A program made the position numbers and the translations under genes. A DNA stretch of 64,000 bases from assembly GCF_013407855.1 (NCBI RefSeq), contig NZ_JACBZH010000001.1, forward strand, positions 5,394,001 to 5,458,000, in the 5' to 3' direction. Source of the DNA: Actinopolymorpha rutila (lineage in GTDB: Bacteria > Actinomycetota > Actinomycetes > Propionibacteriales > Actinopolymorphaceae). A model generated the notes under the pieces. It ran no database searches. It saw nothing but the letters and a program-made list of their open reading frames with translations, and was not told the origin of the DNA. Below are positions 35,589 through 44,550 of this stretch, piece after piece; positions within the stretch are counted from its first letter, which is position 1, and every line of letters begins with the position of its first letter.

Positions 35589-36989
35589 ATGGTGACCGTC
35601 GCGCTGGGCATCCTTACCGGAGTCGTGGTGGTGCTGGTCGTCACCGCGGCGACTGGCTACTTCGTGGCCCAGGAGTTCGCCTACATGGCGGTCGACCGCA
35701 ACCGCCTGAAGGCGCGGGCAGCCGATGGCGACGACGGCGCCCGCCGAGCGCTCGGCATCACCGGGCGCACCTCGTTCATGTTGTCCGGCGCCCAGTTGGG
35801 AATCACCGTCACCGGCCTACTGGCCGGCTATGTCGCCGAGCCGATGATCGGATCGGGGCTGTCGCAGGTGCTGGGCGGGCTCCGGGTTCCGGCCGGGGTC
35901 GGCGCGGCCGCCGGTGCCGTGGTCGCGCTGCTGTTCGTCACCGTCGTACAGATGGTGTTCGGCGAACTCCTGGCCAAGAACTGGGCGATCGCCCGGGCCG
36001 AGCAGCTGGCCCGTGCGCTGGCCCGGTCGACGGCCCTGTATCTCAGGGTGTTCGGCCCGGTGGTGCACGTCTTCGACCGCGCCGCCATCGTCCTGCTCAG
36101 GGCAGTACGCATCACCCCGGTGGACGACGTGGAGCACGCGGCGACAGCCCGCGACCTGCATCGGATCGTCGAGCGGTCCCGCGACACCGGGGAGCTGCCC
36201 GAGGACCTGTCCGTACTGCTGGACCGCAGTCTCGACTTCACCGACGCGACGGCCGGGCACGCGATGGTGCCGAGGCCCCGCGTCGTCAGCGTCGCCGCGG
36301 ACGAGACCGTCGCCGGCGCACTGGCGGTGATGGCGACCGGGCACTCCAGACTGCCGGTGTACCACGCGGACGTCGACGACATCGTCGGCGTCGTCCATCT
36401 GCGCGATCTACTGGCCGTCGACGGCGACCGCCACGACAGCGAGGCCGGACGGCTTCCGGTGCGGGGCTTCGTGCGCTCCCCCGTCATGGTGCCGACCTTC
36501 CTGCGCCTGCCCCAGGTGCTCACCACGCTGCGCGCGGCTGATGAGGAGTTCGCCTGCGTGGTCGACGAGTACGGCGGGCTGGCGGGCGTACTCACGGTGG
36601 AGGACATCGCCGAGGAACTCGTCGGCGAGATCGCCGACGAGCACGACCCGGACGACACCGGCGAGCACCAGGTCATCGCCGACCGGACCTGGCTGGTTCC
36701 GGGCACCTACGGCGTGGACGAGGTGGAACGCCTGGTGGGTCACGACCTGCCTGACGGCCACTACGAGTCGATCGGCGGGTTGTTGATCCAGGCCCTCGGC
36801 CGCCTGCCCGAACCCGGCGACGAGTACTCCCTCGACCTGACCGGTGCGCCGGACCTGGACGGTGCCGGTCCCGGGACGCTCGTGCTCCAGGTGGTGGACG
36901 TCGACCGGCGGGTCCCCAGGAGCGTCAAGCTCACCTTGCGCCCGGACGACAGGCCCAAGACCGAGGCCAGAGAGGAGATCGTACGATGA
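35589..36989 (+). CDS. CNNM/HlyC-CorC family transporter (DUF21, CBS, CorC domains)
   Basis: A 466-residue protein. Residues 1-190 are the DUF21 membrane domain (VALGILTGVVVVLVVTAATG, then SGAQLGITVTGLLAGYV). Two CBS domains follow (AMVPRPRVVSVAADETVAGA, then VKSP-like FVRSPVMVPTFLRLPQV). A C-terminal CorC/HlyC domain has ADRTWLVPGTYGVDEVE. The family is linked to magnesium or cobalt efflux and membrane integrity. Its stop overlaps the ATG of a second, shorter member. Confidence 0.92.
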   Translation: MVTVALGILTGVVVVLVVTAATGYFVAQEFAYMAVDRNRLKARAADGDDGARRALGITGRTSFMLSGAQLGITVTGLLAGYVAEPMIGSGLSQVLGGLRVPAGVGAAAGAVVALLFVTVVQMVFGELLAKNWAIARAEQLARALARSTALYLRVFGPVVHVFDRAAIVLLRAVRITPVDDVEHAATARDLHRIVERSRDTGELPEDLSVLLDRSLDFTDATAGHAMVPRPRVVSVAADETVAGALAVMATGHSRLPVYHADVDDIVGVVHLRDLLAVDGDRHDSEAGRLPVRGFVRSPVMVPTFLRLPQVLTTLRAADEEFACVVDEYGGLAGVLTVEDIAEELVGEIADEHDPDDTGEHQVIADRTWLVPGTYGVDEVERLVGHDLPDGHYESIGGLLIQALGRLPEPGDEYSLDLTGAPDLDGAGPGTLVLQVVDVDRRVPRSVKLTLRPDDRPKTEAREEIVR

Positions 36990-38032
36990 GCGACCTGGAT
37001 CCCCTTCTCGCATTGGTCTTGTCGGTCCTCATCATCGTCGCGAGCGCGTTCTTCGTGGCGATCGAGTTCGCGCTGATCGCCGCCCGGCGGCACCGGCTGG
37101 AAGAGGCGGCACACACGAGTGTGGCGGCCCGCGCCGCGTTGCGGAGCTCGCGCGACCTGTCGCTGCTGCTGGCCGGATCCCAACTGGGCATCACGTTGTG
37201 CCTGGTGGCGTTGGGGGCGGTCACCAAGCCCGCCGTTCACCACCTGCTGACTCCCGCGCTGGAGGCGGTCGGCGCGCCCGGGGTCGCCGCCGACGTCGCC
37301 GGGTTCGTGCTCGCGCTGGTCGTGGTCACCTTCCTCCACCTGGTGGTCGGGGAGATGGCGCCGAAGTCGTGGGCGATCTCCCATCCGGAGAAGTCGGCGA
37401 TCATGCTGGCGCTGCCGATGCGGGCGTTCATGTGGCTGACCCGTCCGGCGCTGCTCACTCTGAACGGCCTCGCCAACTGGTGCCTGCGCCGGATCGGCGT
37501 CGAGCCGGTCGATGAGGTTCCCACCGGTCACGGCCCGGAGGAGTTGCGCCAGCTCGTCGACCACTCGGCCGCGGCCGGTGCCCTCGACGAGGAACGCCGG
37601 CACCAGCTGGCCGCGGCGCTGGCGGTCAACACCCGGCCGATCAGCGAGGTCGTCACCCCGGCCACCGATCTCGCCGGCGTCGGCCCGGACACCACCGGCA
37701 CCGAGATCCGGGACGCCGCCCGCGCGACCGGTCACCTGCGGCTTCTCGTACGCCAGGCCGGCGAGGTCGTGGGAGTGGTCCACGTACGCGACGTGCTGTC
37801 CCGCCCGCACCACACGGCACGGGACCTGATGACGGCGCCGGTGACGCGCATGCCCGCGAGCACGCCCATCTACAAGGCCCTCACCACCATGCGGGTGACC
37901 CGCAGCCACCTGGCCGTCGTGGAGGGGCCGGACGCCGGCCTGCTCGGGCTGGTGACCCTGCAGGACCTGGTGGACGAACTCCTCACCACCCACCAGGACC
38001 TGACGGCACCGGAGCCGGCCACGACCAGCTGA
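36986..38032 (+). CDS. CNNM/HlyC-CorC-like protein lacking the CorC domain
   Basis: A 348-residue partner of the preceding gene, overlapping it by ATGA. It has the DUF21 membrane domain (LVLSVLIIVASAFFVAIEFAL, then SQLGITLCLVALGA) and two CBS segments (VVTPATDLAGVGPDTTGTEI, then DLMTAPVTRMPASTPIYKAL). It ends after LVTLQDLVDELL, without the C-terminal CorC domain. Such long/short pairs are common in actinobacteria and probably form a complex. Confidence 0.92.
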   Translation: MSDLDPLLALVLSVLIIVASAFFVAIEFALIAARRHRLEEAAHTSVAARAALRSSRDLSLLLAGSQLGITLCLVALGAVTKPAVHHLLTPALEAVGAPGVAADVAGFVLALVVVTFLHLVVGEMAPKSWAISHPEKSAIMLALPMRAFMWLTRPALLTLNGLANWCLRRIGVEPVDEVPTGHGPEELRQLVDHSAAAGALDEERRHQLAAALAVNTRPISEVVTPATDLAGVGPDTTGTEIRDAARATGHLRLLVRQAGEVVGVVHVRDVLSRPHHTARDLMTAPVTRMPASTPIYKALTTMRVTRSHLAVVEGPDAGLLGLVTLQDLVDELLTTHQDLTAPEPATTS

Positions 38033-38101
38033 CGGGTGTCACGGCCGGCCGGCGACCGGTGTCTACCCGGCGAGAGGTAGCCGACCGGTCGAGGAGAAGA
38101 C

Positions 38102-38680
38102 ATGACCAGCACGACGAGGGTCCCGAAGGCGGAACTCACCGGCATCTACGGCGCGATCGTCGCGCGGATGTCCCGCAAGCTGCTCGGAGACGTGGCCGAG
38201 CCGGTGCAGGTGGCCTGGCACAACCGGAAGGTGCTGAACTTCAGCTTCACCGTCGGCCGTAAGACACAGAAGTGGGACCAGTGCGACCCGAACCTCAAGA
38301 CGTTCGCCCACATGGCCGTGGCCAGCCTGGTCGGGTGCGGTTTCTGCCTGGACTTCGGCTACTTCCAGGCGCACAACGAGGGACTCGACGTGGCCAAGGC
38401 GCGCGAGGTGCCACGGTGGCGTGAGTCGGACGTGTTCACGCCGCTGGAGCGGGACGTGATGGAGTACGCCGAGGCGATGACGCAGACGCCGCCGACCGTC
38501 ACCGACGAACTGTCGGCCGGGTTGCTGAAGGCACTCGGCCCGGCCGCACTGGTCGAACTCACCGCGTACATCGCGGTGGCGAACCTCATGACCCGTACCA
38601 ACACCGCCTTCGGCATCGGGTCGCAGGAGTTCTCGGCCTCGTGCGACCTCCAGCCGCTCGCCGGCCGCTCGACTGCGTGA
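38102..38680 (+). CDS. Carboxymuconolactone decarboxylase (AhpD-like) family protein
   Basis: A 192-residue helical protein with a strong GAGGAG ribosome-binding site. The family motif appears as LVGCGFCLDFGYFQAHNEG: a Cys-x2-Cys-type site reduced to C-G-F-C with a following histidine, as in AhpD-like disulfide reductases. PLERDVMEYAEAMTQTPPTV is the second conserved helix. A role in peroxide or alkylhydroperoxide defence is possible. It faces the amidohydrolase gene (12-base gap between stops). Confidence 0.88.
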   Translation: MTSTTRVPKAELTGIYGAIVARMSRKLLGDVAEPVQVAWHNRKVLNFSFTVGRKTQKWDQCDPNLKTFAHMAVASLVGCGFCLDFGYFQAHNEGLDVAKAREVPRWRESDVFTPLERDVMEYAEAMTQTPPTVTDELSAGLLKALGPAALVELTAYIAVANLMTRTNTAFGIGSQEFSASCDLQPLAGRSTA

Positions 38681-38692
38681 CCGAGGGCCCTT

Positions 38693-39931
38693 CTAGAGCT
38701 CACGTTTGTGGAACTCACCGGCCTGCATGATCACCTGGATCCGGTCGAGATCTGCCAGAACGGCGATGTCGGCCAGCGGGTCGCCGTCGACGACGATGAG
38801 GTCGGCCCGCTTGTCCGGCTCGACGGTGCCGACCTCGTGGTCGATGCCGAGGAGTTCCGCGTTCGTACGGGTCGTCGCGACCAGCGTCTCGTGGGCACCC
38901 AGCACCTGCGCCTTGATCGCCAGCTCGCGGGTCCTGTGCACGGCCAGCGACCCGAGCAGGTCCGAGCCGGACGCGATCCGCACGCCGGCGTCGCGGGCGC
39001 GTTCGAGTCCTTCGAGGCCGACACCGAGCACCTCGTCCAGCTTGGCGAGCTTCTCGCGGGCGAAGCCGAGTTCGCGGCCGTGCTCGTGCAGTTTCTCATA
39101 GGCCACGAACGTCGGCACCAGGAATGTTCCCCGCTCGGCCATCAGCCGTGCTGTGTCCTCGTCGAGGAAGTTGCCGTGCTCGATCGACCGCACACCGGCC
39201 TCGACAGCGTTGCGGATCGCCGCCGCGCTGTACGCGTGGGCCAGGACGTAGGTGCCGGCCCGGCCCGCCTCGTCAACCACGGCTTGCAGTTCCTCCCGGG
39301 TGTACTGCAGGCTGTCCAGCCGGTCGGTCGGCGAGGCGACACCGCCGCTGGCCATCACCTTGATCGCGTCGGCGCCCCGGCGCAGTTGCTCGCGTACCGC
39401 CCGGCGTACGCCGTCGGGCCCGTCGGCGATGTTGTCGACCATGCCGATGTGACCGCCGCATCCGCAGCCCACGGTGTCCTCGGCCCGCGAGCGGCTGTCG
39501 CCGTGACCGCCGGTCTGGGACAGCGGCCGGCCGCTGACGAACATCCGCGGGCCGGGAATCAGCCCGCGCGCTACGGCCTCCTTCATTCCCCAGTCGGCGC
39601 CGCCGGCGTCACGGACCGTCGTGTAACCCTGGTCGAGGGTCCGCCCGATAACCGCGCCGATCTCGTACGCCAGGAGGCTGGTGGGGTAGTCGCGTTGTTC
39701 GCGTCCGACCTCGACATCGAGGGAGCACACGTGGACGTGCGCGTCGATCAGACCGGGCATCAGGGTGCGGCCCCGGCAGTCGATCACGTCGTCGGCGTGG
39801 ACGAGCGAGTCGCCACGCGCGACGTCCCTGATCACACCATCCTCGACGACCACGGTGGCGTCGTCGAGCGGATCGTCGCCGTTACACGCCAGCAGGCGTG
39901 CGTGGCGGAAGACGCGCACACTGGATCCCAT
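38693..39931 (-). CDS. Amidohydrolase family protein (imidazolonepropionase/prolidase-like)
   Basis: 412 residues from ATG 39931, eight bases after AGGAAGGG; a GTG at 39940 overlaps the upstream stop as GTGA and is an alternative. Metal ligands are in LIDAHVHVCSL. The barrel continues with DAIKVMASGGVASP (possible carbamylated lysine), YVLAHAYSAAAI, SIEHGNFLD and ASGSDLLG. This matches the Xaa-Pro-dipeptidase/imidazolonepropionase-related subfamily. It lies directly downstream of the DUF885 gene and both may process a peptide or lactam. Confidence 0.88.
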   Translation of the reverse strand: MGSSVRVFRHARLLACNGDDPLDDATVVVEDGVIRDVARGDSLVHADDVIDCRGRTLMPGLIDAHVHVCSLDVEVGREQRDYPTSLLAYEIGAVIGRTLDQGYTTVRDAGGADWGMKEAVARGLIPGPRMFVSGRPLSQTGGHGDSRSRAEDTVGCGCGGHIGMVDNIADGPDGVRRAVREQLRRGADAIKVMASGGVASPTDRLDSLQYTREELQAVVDEAGRAGTYVLAHAYSAAAIRNAVEAGVRSIEHGNFLDEDTARLMAERGTFLVPTFVAYEKLHEHGRELGFAREKLAKLDEVLGVGLEGLERARDAGVRIASGSDLLGSLAVHRTRELAIKAQVLGAHETLVATTRTNAELLGIDHEVGTVEPDKRADLIVVDGDPLADIAVLADLDRIQVIMQAGEFHKREL

Positions 39932-39936
39932 CCCCA

Positions 39937-41639
39937 TCACCCTTCCTGGCCGGACACCCAGTTGGTGACGACCTCACCGAGCACTGTCAACGGGAGGTTG
40001 CCGTGCCCGACCACCGTGCTGTGGAAGTCGCGCAGGACGAACCGGTGGCCGAGCCGCGCGGCTGCCTCCGCGCGCAACCGGGCGATCTCCAGCCGGCCGA
40101 CCATGTAGCCGAGGGCCTGCCCTGGCCAGCCGATGTAGCGGTCGATCTCGTTCTCGATGTTCTTCGGGGTGAGTGCGCTGTGCTCGACCATGAAGGACAC
40201 CGCGCGGTCGCGAGTCCAGCCGCGGGCGTGCATGCCGGTGTCGACCACCAGCCGGCAGGCGCGCCAGAAGTCGAACGACACCATCCCGAGCCGGTACAGG
40301 TCGTCGGAGTACAGGCCCATCTCGTCGGCCAGCCGCTCGGTGTAGAGCGCCCAGCCCTCGGTGAACGCCGTGACCTGTGCGTGCCGGCGGAAGTCGCACA
40401 GTCCCGGGAGTTCCTGCGCAAGTGCCAGCTGGGTGTGGTGACCAGGAACGGACTCGTGGAACGCCAGGGTCTGCGCCTCGAACCGCGGCCGGGTGTGCGG
40501 GCGGTGGGTGTTCAGCCAGTACGTGCCCGGCCGCGACCCGTCGAGTGCGGGCCACTGGTATGGCCGAGGTCGCCGTTCTCCACCTCGTGCGCGGTCATCG
40601 GGATCACCTGGCATCCTGCCCGAGGCAGGACTCCGAGCCAGCGGGGCAACTCCTCCTGCGCCCGGGCCAACGCGTCGCGGGCCGCGTCCGTCACTTCTTC
40701 GGAGCTGGTGAAGTACAACTGCGGATCAGTGCGCAACCGGTCGGTGATCTCGGCGAAGTCCGCGCTGCCCAATGCCTTCTCACCCCGCTCGCGCATCTCC
40801 TCGGTGAGCGCGGCGACGAGGTCGAGGCCGAGCTCGTGGAGTTCGTCGACGCTCTGGTCGGTGGTGGTGTGCTCGGCGGCGAGTTCGCGGTAGACGTCCT
40901 CCTCACCGGGCAGGTGTGCGATGCCCGGCCGGTCGTCACCGCGCGCCGAAGGCAGGACCTCGGCCCGCAGCCGGTCGCGGTGCCGGGCGAGCGCCGGGCG
41001 CACCTCGTCGCGTACGACCGCCGCCAGCGCCTCCCGCCACCCCACCGGCGCGCCGTCGGCCGGATCTGGCACCGACAGCAGTGGATCCTGCTCCAGCGGA
41101 GAGGAGAGGTAGCCGTCGAGTTGGGCGACGGCGTTGGTGACCAGCCGCGCCACCGGGGTTCGGCCGGTCAGCCGCCCCTCTGCCAGCCGGTCGGTGGCGA
41201 CGTCGAGCCAGGCGGGCACCTTCGCACATCGTTCGAGGTAGGCCTGGGCATCCGCCTTCGTGCGTACCGGCGTGTGCGGGAGGCTGATGAGGACCGTCGC
41301 CGCGTGGCCCGTCTGCGGGATCGGAGAGACGGTGTAGTCGTGGCGGCGAGCCCGGATCGCCAGCTGCGCGTCGGAGATCTTGCGGAGAAGTACACGACGG
41401 GTGATGCGGCGCTCGGCGTCCAGCGTCGCCGGGTCGACGCGTTCTGCCCGTGTCCGCAGCGAGTCGAGGGCCGCGCTGCGTGCCTCCTCACCTGCCGTGG
41501 TCAGGTCGGGCAACTCGCTGGTGTACTCGTGGTAGCCGATCTGACTGGCATAGAGCGGAGACCAGGCCAACTGCCGACGGAACATCTCCTCGGCCACCGC
41601 GTCGAACTCCGCCGCCGCGTCATCTGTCGCGTCCTCCAT
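39937..41639 (-). pseudogene. DUF885 family putative metalloprotease, one frameshift
   Basis: The N-terminal part (41639 to about 40560) reads MEDATDDAAAEFDAVAEEMF through MTAHEVENGDLG. The C-terminal part continues in another frame with YQWPALDGSRPGTYW and holds the zinc-type motif FHESVPGHHTQLAL, then FTEGWALYTERLADE. One base gained or lost near 40555 restores a normal DUF885 protein of about 567 residues. As written, the first ORF ends without the HESxPGHH motif. The rest looks fully conserved, so the shift is either recent or a base error. Confidence 0.8.
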
Positions 41640-41693
41640 GCTCACCTCTCCCGGTCGCACAGCTCGACAGGTGTCGGCACGACACTACGTCGC

Positions 41694-42395
41694 TTGCTCA
41701 CCGATCACTTCGGCTGCGACGCTGCCCTGGTGGCCGTTTCCGACGCAGACCCGCGCGATCCGGCAGTGCTCCACCGCATCTACGCACTCCGCGGTGAGGT
41801 TCGCCGTCGGGACGCGCGCCCGAACGACGGACGATGTGGGAACGTCACCTCCGCGCTGGCGGAGGAGTTCGGTTGGCAGGGCCAGTGGGGCTACCTCAGG
41901 TTGCTCGACGACACGGTGAGCTGGGTGCACTGCTGGAACCTCCTTCCCGACGGAACGATCGTCGACGCCACCGCAGACCAGTTCCAGAACCTGTGGCTGG
42001 GAGACGTGGTGACAGTGGCTCCGTCCAGCCCGATGGCGGCGAACTACCTGCACGCGCCGAAGGAGTGGGAGCTTCGATTCGAACGGCCGCCGAGGGCCGA
42101 GGACGCCTGCACGGTCAGGTGTGTATCCGGCGACGAGGTTCACCTACGCACACCTGACCTACCCGAACGTCCGTGGTGGTCCCTTGCCCGCGGCGTACTC
42201 GAAGTCATCACCGGTTGGGAGGTCGACGACACGCTGGTGGATCTCGCGGCACGCGTTCTGAGAGCGAAGTCCGCCACGGACGAGGGCATGCCTTCCGCCG
42301 AACTGACCCATCCGCTGCTGATCGCGAGCATCCAGCACCTCGGGGCGCAGGGAACCCGGCCGTGGATCGCCCCCGAGTTCCGCGAGCCCGTGTGA
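41694..42395 (+). CDS. Uncharacterised protein with a thiol-protease/transglutaminase-like triad
   Basis: About 233 residues. The start is unclear (TTG 41694, or GTG 41730); neither has a good ribosome-binding site. The order GRCGNVTSALAEEFGW, then VSWVHCWNLL, then DGTIVDATADQF places a Cys, His and Asp as in papain/transglutaminase-like folds. VDATADQF is a common ending of that pattern. I cannot name a family. It is divergent from the DUF885 gene. A tandem 14-bp duplication spans its stop codon. Confidence 0.65.
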   Translation: MLTDHFGCDAALVAVSDADPRDPAVLHRIYALRGEVRRRDARPNDGRCGNVTSALAEEFGWQGQWGYLRLLDDTVSWVHCWNLLPDGTIVDATADQFQNLWLGDVVTVAPSSPMAANYLHAPKEWELRFERPPRAEDACTVRCVSGDEVHLRTPDLPERPWWSLARGVLEVITGWEVDDTLVDLAARVLRAKSATDEGMPSAELTHPLLIASIQHLGAQGTRPWIAPEFREPV

Positions 42396-42410
42396 GCGAA
42401 CCCGTGTGAG
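42383..42410 (+). repeat. 14-bp tandem duplication over a stop codon
   Basis: CGAGCCCGTGTGAG (42383-42396) is followed directly by CGAACCCGTGTGAG (one mismatch). The first copy contains the TGA stop of the thiol-protease-like gene. It looks like a recent slippage duplication. Confidence 0.8.
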
Positions 42411-42458
42411 AGAAAACCTGTCCGGTCAGCGGCGGAGGCTCTGGCATGATCCTGGGTC

Positions 42459-43616
42459 GTGGCCGCCGCACCCCTGCCTTCGCCGCCGACCCGTACGCGG
42501 ATCGAGGAGCTTCTCTCGGTGTCGTACCTGACACCCGTAAACGTACGCGCGGTCGATCGGGTGGAGCCGTGGTTCGTCCTGCGGTGCCACCTGGATGCGC
42601 GGTCGCCGGACGTCCCGCCCAGCGTCGTGGTGAAGTGGTTGCGCGACACCCCGGGAGACGTGCGGACGAACCCCGTTCAGCTACGTACCGAGCAGGCGGC
42701 GTTGGAATTTCTCGCCGCCCTGGATCCCACCCTGGTACCGGGCCTGCTGGCCGCCGACACCGCGTCGGCCGATCCCCGCGTCGGCTTCCTCGTGTGCGAG
42801 GACCTGGCCCCACGGGAGCCGCTGCGGGCGGTCCTGCTCCGTGACGGTCCGCGACGCTGCGCCGCGCTGCTGACGAGCTTCGCGCGGGCGCTGGCACGCC
42901 TGCACACCAGGACACTTGGTCGAGCCGACGCCTACTACGACCGCAGAAGCAGACTCGGACCGGTGGACCGCCAGGCTGACGTCGAGGCCTTCCTCGGCAG
43001 CTGGCACACCGGGGTTCGGCACATGGATGACGCCGGTGTCCCGATGTCGGGGGCGGCGACCGACGAGTTGGCCGGCATCGTTGCCGAGCTTGCCGACCCC
43101 GGCGCCTTCCTCGCCTTCTCCAACGGCGACCCGGGCGTGAACAACTATCTCGTCGACAGTGCAGGCGACGGCCGCCTCATCGACTTCGAGGCCGCGGGTT
43201 TCCGGCACGCCCTCACCGACCTGGTGAACGACCTCTACCTGCCCGGGTCGATGTGGCTCACGGTCGGCGACCCGATGGCCAACGGGGTCGAGGAGGCCTA
43301 CCGGGACACGTTGGCGCCGGTCGTGCCCGAGGTCGTCGACGACCGAAGGTTCGGTCGCACGGTCACGGGTGCGGGATTCGTCTTCGCGGCCGGCCGCCTC
43401 GCAACCCTGCCGAAGATGGACACCCGCCCGTACGGGAACCACAGCCGTCTTCACCGTGTCGCCACGCTCGAAGCCGCGGCGGACACGGCTGGGCGCCACC
43501 GGTCTTTGCCTCACCTGGCCGGCTGGGCGCGCACGGCCGCCGCCGCGCTTCGCCGCCGGTGGCCCGACACCGATGTCGACCTGAGCGCGCTCGACCCATA
43601 CACAACCCGCGAATGA
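42459..43616 (+). CDS. Phosphotransferase-family protein with altered catalytic loop
   Basis: 385 residues from GTG 42459. It has the shape of an APH/choline-kinase-like protein: SVVVKWLRD (ATP lysine), VCEDLAP hinge, and metal loop RLIDFEAAG. The catalytic loop reads FSNGDPGVNNYLV, keeping Asp and Asn but with Asn in place of the usual first His. Activity may be kept, because Asp is the base. It precedes the sulfotransferase gene by 42 bases on the same strand. The substrate is unknown. Confidence 0.8.
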   Translation: MAAAPLPSPPTRTRIEELLSVSYLTPVNVRAVDRVEPWFVLRCHLDARSPDVPPSVVVKWLRDTPGDVRTNPVQLRTEQAALEFLAALDPTLVPGLLAADTASADPRVGFLVCEDLAPREPLRAVLLRDGPRRCAALLTSFARALARLHTRTLGRADAYYDRRSRLGPVDRQADVEAFLGSWHTGVRHMDDAGVPMSGAATDELAGIVAELADPGAFLAFSNGDPGVNNYLVDSAGDGRLIDFEAAGFRHALTDLVNDLYLPGSMWLTVGDPMANGVEEAYRDTLAPVVPEVVDDRRFGRTVTGAGFVFAAGRLATLPKMDTRPYGNHSRLHRVATLEAAADTAGRHRSLPHLAGWARTAAAALRRRWPDTDVDLSALDPYTTRE

Positions 43617-43658
43617 CCTCGAAGGCGAACAGACCCGATGTCGAACGAAGGAGGACCG

Positions 43659-44540
43659 ATGATCTTCGTCGGTGGAACCGGCCGTTCCGGGACCACACAG
43701 CTCGCCCAGATCATCGGACAGCACCCGTCGGTGTGGCACATTCCAACGGAGACACGGTTTCTGGTCGATCCCGGTGGGGTTCAGGACCTCGTGCCGTCGC
43801 TGTCCACGGGCCACACGCCGTTCCACGCCTGCGACGCGCTCAACCGGTTCCGGACGATGCTCACTCGCGACGTCGCGGGCCGCGGGACGCCCGAGGCGTT
43901 CTCCCACGCCGACCTGCCCGCGATCTTCGGGGCCGACCGATACGCGGACTGGTGTGAGCGCTTCCTCGCGGAGTTGACCTGGTACGCGTACGACGAGCGT
44001 TCCACACCACGGGTCGTCGGCCGCTACTTCACCGAGCGAGCCGACCTGGTGGCCCTGTGCCGGTCCTACGTCGAGGAACTCTTCGCCGTCGGCGCCACGG
44101 ACCACGGCAGGTCCATCTGGTGTGAGAAGACGCCGAACAACCTGCTCGCGACGGAGTTCCTGTGGGAGCTGTTCCCGGAGGCCAGGATCGTGCACATCCT
44201 CCGGCATCCGGTCCAGGTGGCCGCCTCCCATCTGTCGATGGAGTGGGCGCCCGACGACATCGAGCGCGTGTGCAACTGGCTGGAGCCGATGTACCGGTCG
44301 TGGCTTCGTACCGGCGCCGCGTCCGATCCGCGGTGCGTGCAGTTCCGGCTCGAGGACCTGGCCGTGGACTGGCCGGCCCGGCGTGCGGAGCTCTTCGGCC
44401 GGCTCGGCCTGCCCGACGCCGAGACCGAGCTGGAGGTGTCCGCCGACCGGCTCGCGCACTGGGCGCCGATCCCAGCCGCCGACGAGACGTACGCCAGGAA
44501 GCGGCTCGGCTTCGCGATCGACGCGTTCGGCTACGAGTGA
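43659..44540 (+). CDS. Sulfotransferase family protein
   Basis: 293 residues from ATG 43659, preceded by AAGGAGG; an ATG at 43638 would add seven residues. The PAPS phosphate loop is GGTGRSGTTQLAQII. The second PAPS site is IWCEKTPNNLLATEF followed by RIVHILRHPVQVAAS. VQFRLEDLAVDWPARR is the third conserved block. It would transfer sulfate from PAPS to a small molecule or glycan. It lies only a few kb from the sulfatase cluster, but on present evidence that is proximity, not pathway. Confidence 0.9.
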   Translation: MIFVGGTGRSGTTQLAQIIGQHPSVWHIPTETRFLVDPGGVQDLVPSLSTGHTPFHACDALNRFRTMLTRDVAGRGTPEAFSHADLPAIFGADRYADWCERFLAELTWYAYDERSTPRVVGRYFTERADLVALCRSYVEELFAVGATDHGRSIWCEKTPNNLLATEFLWELFPEARIVHILRHPVQVAASHLSMEWAPDDIERVCNWLEPMYRSWLRTGAASDPRCVQFRLEDLAVDWPARRAELFGRLGLPDAETELEVSADRLAHWAPIPAADETYARKRLGFAIDAFGYE

Positions 44541-44550
44541 GCCTGAACTA

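Noticed and set aside
40377..41693. Long upstream extension of the thiol-protease-like protein
   Set aside because: It is antisense to the conserved DUF885 gene and has no similarity of its own.
42681..44459. A 592-codon minus-strand open frame
   Set aside because: It is a shadow of the phosphotransferase and sulfotransferase genes; no start signal and no recognisable family.
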